Shown: one piece after another, positions 49,680-55,164 of the stretch
How the letters are laid out: every line of letters begins with the position of its first letter
Numbering within the stretch: position 1 is the first letter of the stretch
Assembly: GCA_900545135.1 (NCBI GenBank)
Contig: UQXL01000017.1
Span: 1-55,164 of the forward strand
From: an uncultured Eubacteriales bacterium
GTDB lineage: Bacteria > Bacillota > Clostridia > Peptostreptococcales > Anaerovoracaceae
Direction: 5' to 3'
Length of the DNA: 55,164 nucleotides
Program-made: the position numbers and the translations under genes
The notes under the pieces: model-generated
Database searches by the model: none
Told to the model about the DNA's origin: nothing
What the model saw: the letters and a program-made list of their open reading frames with translations, nothing else

Positions 49680-50852
49680 TTATTCGGCCGCGGCTGCGGC
49701 CGCGTTCGCAATGCCGCAGGCTTTATACGCTTCTGCGCGCGCCCGGCGGTCCGCCTCCATAATTCCCTCTAAATCTAAATTATATGCAGGTTTATGCCTG
49801 TCGATTATCTTTTCCAGATTATTTTGAATGTCGATGAACTTGATTTTGCCTTTCAGGAAAAGCTCCACCAGCACTTCATTGGCGCCGTTCATGAGGGCAG
49901 GATAAGTTCCGCCTGCCTCCGATGCTTCGTAGGCCAGCTTTATACATTTAAACACGTCTGTATCGGGTTTCTCAAAGGTAAGAGACGAGGCTCTGCCGAA
50001 AAAGTCTATTCCCTCTTCTCTGCTTGCCAGCCTTTCAGGATAGGCCAGGGCAAAGCTTATGGGTATGCGCATGTCCGGCAGTCCCATCTGCCCTATGACC
50101 GACTTGTCTTCAAATTCTACGGCCGAATGAAGTATGCTCTGCGGATGCACGAGAATTTGGATTTTTCTCACGTCCACATCGAACAGCCACTTGGCTTCTA
50201 TCACTTCAAGGCCTTTGTTCATCATGGTAGCAGAATCTATGGTTATCTTCTTTCCCATGGACCAGTTGGGGTGTCTGAGAGCCTGCTCCAGAGTTACGTG
50301 CTCCAGCTGTTCTTTCGTATATCCCCTGAAAGGTCCGCCGGAAGCCGTCAGAAGTATCCTGTTTATCTTCCTGCCCTGGTTTCCTTCAAGGGACTGAAAG
50401 ATGGCGCTGTGCTCGCTGTCTACAGGCATCAGCTTTATCTTTTTCTCCGAAACGGCTTTCATTATCACTTCACCGCCGGCAACTAGAGTCTCCTTATTGG
50501 CAAGAGCCACGTCCCGACCGGCCGTTATGGCGTGATATGTGGGTTCCATTCCTCTCATCCCCATCAAAGCGTTGACCACCATGTCGCAGTCAGCTTCGGC
50601 CGCGCAGATAAGTCCCTGCCTGCCCCACATTATCTCAGTATTGGGATGTTTTTTCTGCAGCTCACGCGCCGATTCCTCGTCGGCCGTCACCGCCATGAGA
50701 GGCTTGAACTCTTCTATCTGCCGCGATAAAAGCTCAGTATTTTTGCCGCATGTCAAAGCTATCGCCTGATAGCGGCTGCTGTTTTCCCTTATTATGTCCA
50801 GGCACTGGGTTCCTATTGAGCCGGTGCTTCCCAAAAGTGAAATCCTCTTCAT
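49680..50852 (-). CDS. dxr: 1-deoxy-D-xylulose 5-phosphate reductoisomerase
   Basis: NADPH enzyme of the second step of the MEP isoprenoid pathway, target of fosmidomycin. 390 residues: cofactor loop LLGSTGSIGTQCLDIIREN, metal-binding LMPVDSEHSAIFQSLEG, substrate loop LTASGGPFRGY, and HPNWSMGKKITIDSATMMNK, KGLEVIEAKWLF. AAAGGAG lies 7 bases upstream. The C-terminus ends with an Ala/Glu run. Located cdsA-dxr-rseP as usual. Confidence 0.98.
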   Translation of the reverse strand: MKRISLLGSTGSIGTQCLDIIRENSSRYQAIALTCGKNTELLSRQIEEFKPLMAVTADEESARELQKKHPNTEIMWGRQGLICAAEADCDMVVNALMGMRGMEPTYHAITAGRDVALANKETLVAGGEVIMKAVSEKKIKLMPVDSEHSAIFQSLEGNQGRKINRILLTASGGPFRGYTKEQLEHVTLEQALRHPNWSMGKKITIDSATMMNKGLEVIEAKWLFDVDVRKIQILVHPQSILHSAVEFEDKSVIGQMGLPDMRIPISFALAYPERLASREEGIDFFGRASSLTFEKPDTDVFKCIKLAYEASEAGGTYPALMNGANEVLVELFLKGKIKFIDIQNNLEKIIDRHKPAYNLDLEGIMEADRRARAEAYKACGIANAAAAAAE

Positions 50853-50874
50853 GATCAGACTCCTTTAATCATAT

Positions 50875-51660
50875 CTAAAACAGCGATGAGAAAGCGATCG
50901 CGTAATAGACCAGCGGCGCCGTAAACATCACGCTGTCGAACCTGTCGAGAATGCCGCCGTGTCCCGGAATTAGGTTTCCGTAATCCTTTATACCCATCTG
51001 GCGCTTAAATGCCGAGGCCGACAGATCTCCCAGCTGAGCGACTACGCTGCCCAGAGCCCCGATGATCAGACATTCCGTAAGCATATCCGGAATAACGAGC
51101 CAGCCGAACAGGCCGCAGAAAACGATGCTTCCCACTACGCCCCCAACGGCTCCTTCTACGCTTTTTTTCGGGCTGAGGTTAGGGCAAAGCTTGTGCTTGC
51201 CGATGGCCATTCCCGTAAAATACGCCATTATGTCGGTTCCGAAAGCCGACAGGAAAACAAGCCAAATCAAGACCGGGCTTTTCGATTGATCTATTAAAAC
51301 TATGTGATATGAAAAGAATCCGGCATACATTATTCCCATCAGCGTGGCCGTCATGTCTTCCAGCTTTCTTTCGTTTACTCTGAATCCGTAGATCATGCTG
51401 GCGCAGACCACCGCCGCCATCCAGGCCGTCACCAGGGCAAAATTATCCGGCGCCGCTATATTGAGCCCATAAAGCGCAATAACGCTGACGCAGGCTATGG
51501 CAAACGAAGGCTTAGCACCGGCCGCCTCAAAGCCTCTGTAAAATTCTTTCACCCCCATAAGCCCGACTATCAGGGCGGCGAAAAATATAAACCAGCCGCC
51601 CAGATAGACCAGTATCAAAAGCGGCAGCATTATGCACGCTGAAATAATTCTTGTTTTCAT
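50875..51660 (-). CDS. cdsA: Phosphatidate cytidylyltransferase
   Basis: Makes CDP-diacylglycerol, precursor of membrane phospholipids, from the fatty acids supplied by the fab operon. 261 residues with about eight membrane helices and the family signature near the C-terminus: SASAFKRQMGIKDYGNLIPG then HGGILDRFDSVMFTAP. AGGAG lies 6 bases before the start. Between uppS and dxr. Confidence 0.97.
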   Translation of the reverse strand: MKTRIISACIMLPLLILVYLGGWFIFFAALIVGLMGVKEFYRGFEAAGAKPSFAIACVSVIALYGLNIAAPDNFALVTAWMAAVVCASMIYGFRVNERKLEDMTATLMGIMYAGFFSYHIVLIDQSKSPVLIWLVFLSAFGTDIMAYFTGMAIGKHKLCPNLSPKKSVEGAVGGVVGSIVFCGLFGWLVIPDMLTECLIIGALGSVVAQLGDLSASAFKRQMGIKDYGNLIPGHGGILDRFDSVMFTAPLVYYAIAFSSLF

Positions 51661-51763
51661 CTCTTTCTCCTGCTTATGCAGATTCCGGCGGGAATCATCA
51701 GGTTTTCCCGGATTATTTTATCAGATTTTCCGAAATTTTAAAATTTTCAGAATTTTTCGGATT

Positions 51764-52486
51764 TTATCTGCCGCCGTATCTGCGTTCTCTCTTTGTATAT
51801 TCTTCGATTATGCTTTCAAATTCATCAGGCGTAAAATCCGGCCACAGAGAGTCGCTGAAAGCCATTTCGCTGTATGCTCCCTGCCACAGCAGAAAATTGG
51901 AAAGCCGCTCTTCTCCGCTTGTCCTGATTATCAGATCAGGATCAGGAATGTTCTGGTTTTCCATGCCTGTATAAAGATAGCTGGAAATCAAATCCTCGTC
52001 TATATCCTGTCCTTTAAGTTCTCCGTTTTCCACGAGATAGCATATCTGTCTTACGGCGCGAACTATTTCCTGTCTTCCTCCGTAATTCAAGGCTATGCTG
52101 AACTGCAGTCCGTCGTTGTCCTTAGTGGTCGTCAAAGCCTTTTCTATGCTGTTTACTGCTGTCTTAGGGATCTGATTATAATCTCCCAATATCCTTACTT
52201 TCACGTTGTTATGATGCAGTTCTTCCAGCTCGCTGGCGACGTATTTTACCAAAAGGCCGAATATGCCTCCCACCTCTTCAGCTGAACGCTTCCAGTTTTC
52301 TGTGGAAAAGGCGTAAACAGTGAGATATTTTATACCTATGACGTCCGCTCTCTTGATTATCTCTTTCATAGCCAGCATGCCGGCGTTATGGCCCTGCAGC
52401 CTGTTTACTTTATTCTTCTGCGCCCAGCGTCCGTTGCCGTCCATTATTACAGCCACGTGTCTGGGCAAAACTTCTCTGTTCAACAT
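51764..52486 (-). CDS. uppS: Undecaprenyl diphosphate synthase
   Basis: cis-Prenyltransferase making the C55 lipid carrier of peptidoglycan precursors. 240 residues: HVAVIMDGNGRWAQKNKVNR (catalytic Asp), GHNAGMLAMKEII, LTVYAFSTENWKRSAEEV, RTSGEERLSNFLLWQGAYSE. Ribosome binding site GGTGAT close to the ATG. The 103-base gap to cdsA is AT-rich with GAAATTTT/AAAATTTTC-type symmetry but has no T-tailed GC stem. Confidence 0.97.
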   Translation of the reverse strand: MLNREVLPRHVAVIMDGNGRWAQKNKVNRLQGHNAGMLAMKEIIKRADVIGIKYLTVYAFSTENWKRSAEEVGGIFGLLVKYVASELEELHHNNVKVRILGDYNQIPKTAVNSIEKALTTTKDNDGLQFSIALNYGGRQEIVRAVRQICYLVENGELKGQDIDEDLISSYLYTGMENQNIPDPDLIIRTSGEERLSNFLLWQGAYSEMAFSDSLWPDFTPDEFESIIEEYTKRERRYGGR

Positions 52487-52504
52487 ATATTATCACCATA
52501 AACA

Positions 52505-52536
52505 GTGTGGCTGCGCAAGCAGCCACACCTTTTTAA
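52505..52536. terminator. GNRA-looped hairpin between frr and uppS
   Basis: GTGTGGCTGC-GCAA-GCAGCCACAC, a perfect 10-bp stem, followed by CTTTTTAAATTTT on the plus strand. On the minus strand, the direction of the genes, the tail is only TGTTTATGG, so it may be a partial terminator or RNA-stability element there. Confidence 0.6.
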
Positions 52537-52542
52537 ATTTTA

Positions 52543-53097
52543 TTATACTTCAAGGATTTCTTTTTCTTTGGCGGCTACGATGCTGTCGATTTCTTTAGTC
52601 GTCTTGTCGGTAGCCTTCTGGATATCATCCAGCGCTTTTTTTAATTCATCTTCCGTGATTTCGTGGGATTTTTCCAGCTTCTTGAGTTCCTCATTGGCGT
52701 CGCGCCTTATATTTCTTATGGCGATCTTGCTGTCCTCTCCCATCTTCTTGACGGTCTTGGTCAGTTCTTTTCTTCTCTCTTCCGTAACCTGAGGGATTAC
52801 CAGCCTTACGCATTTTCCGTCGTTGGAAGGTGTAATTCCGATGTTAGCGACATTGATGCCTTTTTCTATTTCATGAATAGACTTGGCGTCAAAAGGCGTA
52901 ATCAGAAGTGTCCTCGGATCAGGCACAGATATGTTGGCAAGATTTTTCAGCGGAGTCGGAGTTCCATAATATTCAACCATCACCTTATCAAGCAGCGACG
53001 GATTGGCTCTTCCCGCTCTCACCGTATTTAAATCTTCTTTTAAAATAGATATGCTCTTCTGGCTTCTTTCTTCAAGCTTCTTCTTGACTCTTTCCAT
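52543..53097 (-). CDS. frr: Ribosome recycling factor
   Basis: Splits post-termination ribosomes with EF-G. 184 residues: LNTVRAGRANPSLLDKVMVE, YYGTPTPLKNLANISVPD, ITPSNDGKCVRLVIPQVTEE and RRKELTKTVKKMGEDSKIAI. The start at 53097 is fixed by AGGAGG 8 bases upstream and by the usual length; an ATG-like extension to 53121 is not supported. Unlike most genomes it does not directly follow pyrH. Confidence 0.98.
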   Translation of the reverse strand: MERVKKKLEERSQKSISILKEDLNTVRAGRANPSLLDKVMVEYYGTPTPLKNLANISVPDPRTLLITPFDAKSIHEIEKGINVANIGITPSNDGKCVRLVIPQVTEERRKELTKTVKKMGEDSKIAIRNIRRDANEELKKLEKSHEITEDELKKALDDIQKATDKTTKEIDSIVAAKEKEILEV

Positions 53098-53121
53098 AAC
53101 AGTTTCCTCCTGTTTACTCAA

Positions 53122-53527
53122 TTATTCCGTTATCTGATTTATCTTTTTTCTTTTGTCCTTTGTCTTTTGTATTTCGCCGGCGCCGGCAGCGGTTTACTCT
53201 GACTTTTAGTACAACTGGCGCAGCTGTGCATCTGATGGCTGATTTACAATACCGTTGACGACATGAACTGTCAGCCTGCCGTTTATGCCGCTGGTGCCTT
53301 GCGGCGGAATTGCATACAATCTGCCAGTTATACATCTGGTGCCTTGCGACGACTGCGGTTCACTCACCGCCGGTCGTTAGCTGCAGTTCTACCGGAGTGT
53401 GCCGCCTAGAACTGCCGTCGGTCGTACCTTTGCCGACATGCGGCGTGCGCCGGCTAGGCATCGTTAAGCTTTCGCATCATTCAGCTTTCGTATCTTTCGT
53501 ATCGTTCAACTACCGTGCTTCCCTGCT
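53122..53527. other. 406-base non-coding insert between pyrH and frr
   Basis: No gene seen. GC-rich and repetitive, unlike its neighbours: CTGGTGCCTTGCGGCG (53291) and CTGGTGCCTTGCGACG (53336), offset 45, are each preceded by CTGCC-[G/A]-TTTAT-like sequence; GCAGTTCTA (53383-53391) pairs with TAGAACTGC (53407-53415); and TTTCGTATC units recur near 53485-53510. Could be a decayed repeat element or a structured RNA. No promoter that I would defend; frr has its own ribosome binding site. Confidence 0.5.
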
Positions 53528-54232
53528 CTATTCGATCACAGTTCCGATATCCTCGCCCATCACCGCTTTCATCACATTACCTTCCTCGGCAATGGCGAAA
53601 ACGTGGATTTTTATGTTGTTATCCTTACAGAGGGTTGCGGCTGTAAGATCCATAACTTTCAGATCTTTTTCCACAACTTCCATGTGGGTTAGTCTTTTAA
53701 ACTTTACGGCGTCTTTATGAATCGACGGATCTTTGTCATATACGGCGTCTACATTCTTTGCCAACAATATTACGTCTGCGTCCATTTCTGCAGCTCTCAG
53801 CGCCGCTGTCGTATCGGTGGAAAAGAACGGATTGCCTGTTCCTGCTCCGAATATGACAAGGCTGCCGTGCTCCAGATGGCTAAGCGCTTTTCTTCTGGCA
53901 TAAGGCTCTGCTATTTCTCTCATCTCGATGGCGGTCTGCACCTTGGCCGGAACCCCCAGCGCGAGAAATGCGTCCTGCAGAGCCAGCGAGTTCATGACGG
54001 TGGCCAACATTCCCATGTAGTCTGCGGTCGCTCTGTCCATGTCCTTGCTGGTTCTTCCTCTCCAGAAATTTCCGCCTCCCACTACGATCGCCACTTGTAT
54101 GCCAAGGTCATGGATCTGCTTTACTTCGGCGGCCACTTTCCTCGTCATCTCTTCGTTGATGCCGAAATGCTGTTCGCCGGCCAAAGCTTCTCCGCTGATT
54201 TTGAGCAGAACTCTCTTGTATATAGGTTTCAT
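53528..54232 (-). CDS. pyrH: UMP kinase
   Basis: Hexameric uridylate kinase of pyrimidine synthesis. 234 residues: VLLKISGEALAGEQHFG, AIVVGGGNFWRGRTSKDMDR, GTGNPFFSTDTTAALRAAEM and AKNVDAVYDKDPSIHKDA. Start preceded by GAGGAAGG. The usual upstream partners rpsB-tsf are not adjacent; instead a non-coding, repeat-rich region of more than 900 bases precedes it, so pyrH probably has its own promoter in that region. Confidence 0.98.
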   Translation of the reverse strand: MKPIYKRVLLKISGEALAGEQHFGINEEMTRKVAAEVKQIHDLGIQVAIVVGGGNFWRGRTSKDMDRATADYMGMLATVMNSLALQDAFLALGVPAKVQTAIEMREIAEPYARRKALSHLEHGSLVIFGAGTGNPFFSTDTTAALRAAEMDADVILLAKNVDAVYDKDPSIHKDAVKFKRLTHMEVVEKDLKVMDLTAATLCKDNNIKIHVFAIAEEGNVMKAVMGEDIGTVIE

Positions 54233-54380
54233 TGAGTATTACCTTCCTCTCTCATAAAGAAATGCCAAAAGATTTTATTATTATGTATTATTCTTCTATC
54301 CTTTTAAAAGTAATTATGTAATGATTGCGATATTGCATAGTCTGTAATATTACGTGGGGTTATTTGTAATATTATGTAAA
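54233..54380. promoter_or_regulatory. Upstream region of pyrH with two spaced palindromes
   Basis: AT-rich. Two copies of a palindrome, TGTAATATTAC (54343-54353) and TGTAATATTAT (54365-54375), are exactly 22 bp apart, two helical turns, about 110-135 bases before the pyrH start. Likely operators; no clear -10/-35 pair could be chosen. Confidence 0.45.
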
Positions 54381-54659
54381 ATGTTGTACAATTTTTTATT
54401 TTAAACGATTTTTGACAACATCTTTTATCTTAAGGCGTGTCGAAATTTGTCGAATCAGCTATGAGTTTAAGTAAATGTTGTCAAATTTCGTAATATCCGA
54501 AAATTTGACAACGTTTTTTTCTAAAAATGTTGTCAAAACCGCCGTGAATCTTAAAAATGTACAACATCGACACGATTCGACATGGAAAAATCCCTAAAGT
54601 TGTGAGTTTTTCTCTCAAAATGTTGTCATTTCAGCGATAAATTTAATTTTTGCCAACAT
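54381..54659. repeat. Eight-copy alternating ATGTTGTCAAA motif array
   Basis: Motif starts and strand: 54381 (+, ATGTTGTACA), 54412 (-), 54475 (+), 54504 (-), 54527 (+), 54558 (-), 54620 (+), 54650 (-). Orientation alternates without exception, giving four inverted pairs of about 40 bp each. Start-to-start distances are 31, 63, 29, 23, 31, 62 and 30, mostly multiples of about three helical turns, and the set is mirror-symmetric about 54520. Gaps 1 and 3 also share TGTCGAATC in inverse orientation. Confidence 0.85.
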
Positions 54660-54696
54660 CAAATCCGACGAGTCATTTTTTCAGCGGCATTCTTTC

Positions 54697-55164
54697 ATTT
54701 TGATTCCCTGAAAGCAAAGCGGCAAGCCGTCGCTTCGCCTGTTCTTTAAAAGAAATAACAGTTTTGCGGTAATATATTTTAACGCCCTCCAGTTTGGCAA
54801 GCGGCGTTTCAATGTCCGCTTCCTCTCGGCGCAGCCGGTATGCTTCTTCTCAGCACAGTGGATACGCTCCATCTCGTCGCAGCCGGTATAACTTCTGCGG
54901 ACATTATACCACAAAGCCAGTCCGTCAAAGTGATTCAACTGACGTTTTCAACGTATGAATTATCACAAAATCTTTATTTCATTGAAAAGAACAGCCTGCG
55001 AAACAGGTGAAGCCGCGAATGGTTTCAGTTTGGAATCAAAATCTGTCTGAGCCTGCCGCGAGTCATGCGCCCCAAAGGCAGCGAGTTATTTTGATTCCCT
55101 GAAAGCAAAGCGGCAAGCCGTCGCTTCGCCTGTTCTTTAAAAGAAATAACAGTTTTGCGGTAAT
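54697..55164. repeat. 77-bp perfect direct repeat, 391 bp apart, running off the window
   Basis: 54697-54773 is identical to 55088-55164, from ATTTTGATTCCCTGAAAGC to TTTTGCGGTAAT; the second copy stops only because the window ends. On the minus strand each contains a hairpin GCGAAGCG-A-CGGC-TT-GCCGCTTTGC. Between them is GC-rich sequence with CGCAGCCGGTAT twice (54832, 54879) and a copy of the dispersed promoter-like repeat. No believable gene in the 930 bases from pyrH to the window end. Confidence 0.9.
54903..54942. repeat. Third copy of the dispersed promoter-like repeat
   Basis: CATTATACCACAAAGCCAGT followed by CCGTCAAAGTGATTCAA. Minus strand: TTGAATCACTTTGACGG then ACTGGCTTTGTGGTATAAT. 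It matches the two copies at 19985 and 20066 at both ends, differing in the middle. Confidence 0.85.

Noticed and set aside
54381..54659. CRISPR array
   Set aside because: Motifs are only 10-11 bp, alternate in orientation and have unequal spacing; no cas genes in the window.
54681..54938. An 85-codon minus-strand frame starting MNHFDGLALWYN
   Set aside because: It begins in the dispersed repeat and runs through the 77-bp repeat; its opening resembles the false start of the MFS-LuxR frame because both come from the same repeat, not from homology.
54955..54975. DnaA box or replication origin near TTATCACAAA
   Set aside because: One imperfect match only, no dnaA/dnaN genes and no cluster of boxes.

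Overview
The window looks like chromosome from a mid-GC anaerobic member of the Firmicutes, class Clostridia (Eubacteriales; an Anaerovoracaceae / Family XIII relative is a guess from style, not shown). Grounds: a Gram-positive PolC replicase, FabK as enoyl-ACP reductase, the ylxR/ylxQ genes between nusA and infB, strong AGGAGG ribosome binding sites, a PKTSD-type wall-anchored protein and a Tn916-family element. Almost every housekeeping gene lies on the minus strand, so the window is best read from right to left.

Layout. 1-3480: right end of a Tn916-type integrative conjugative element (partial orf20 relaxase, a decayed stretch, xis, int), apparently missing its transfer and cargo modules. 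3490-4960: small exported protein and a GntR/FCD regulator. 4974-7543: rpsO-pnp. 7757-10892: a CstA-type transporter and a divergently arranged or upstream PucR regulator, with helically phased A-tracts upstream of the transporter. 10950-14960: plus-strand HdeD-like membrane protein, Hsp20, and a MoxR ATPase / VWA pair. 14988-20150: small cysteine-motif protein, wall-anchored surface protein, a hypothetical protein, a lipoprotein and a 12-TM protein fused to a LuxR helix-turn-helix. 20321-31179: one fatty-acid synthesis operon, transcribed acpP-accB-accC-accD-accA-fabH-fabK-fabK-like-fabD-fabG-fabF-fabZ-marR, with a perfect 18-bp inverted repeat at its promoter. 31371-31755: a compact locus with the architecture of a type I toxin-antitoxin system. 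31863-40553: rimP-nusA-ylxR-ylxQ-infB-rbfA-nrnA-truB-ribF. 40598-43368: two tandem flavin/ferredoxin fusion proteins and an NhaC-type antiporter. 43524-54232: pyrH-frr-uppS-cdsA-dxr-rseP-ispG-polC, i.e. nucleotide supply, ribosome recycling, isoprenoid and phospholipid precursors and the replicase. 54233-55164: no gene seen, but a dense set of repeats.

How the genes work together. The acc genes make malonyl-CoA, FabD loads it on AcpP, FabH starts and FabF/FabG/FabZ/FabK elongate; a MarR protein at the 3' end of the operon is placed to control it. Dxr and IspG belong to the MEP isoprenoid route, UppS makes undecaprenyl diphosphate from its product, and CdsA uses the fatty acids made by the other operon. 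The rimP-ribF block is a standard translation/transcription module; ribF would normally lead into rpsO-pnp, and here about 24 kb containing the fatty-acid operon and the surface/stress genes lies between them.

Most notable: (1) the PolC protein lacks the 3'-5' exonuclease domain normally inserted in its PHP domain, while all nine PHP metal ligands are present; (2) a candidate type I toxin-antitoxin locus with a 22-residue hydrophobic peptide and a convergent overlapping small RNA; (3) eight copies of an ATGTTGTCAAA-like motif in strictly alternating orientation, arranged symmetrically upstream of pyrH; (4) a promoter-like dispersed repeat and a 77-bp perfect direct repeat at the right edge; (5) phased 11-bp repeats upstream of the cstA-type gene. 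No tRNA, rRNA or CRISPR array was seen.
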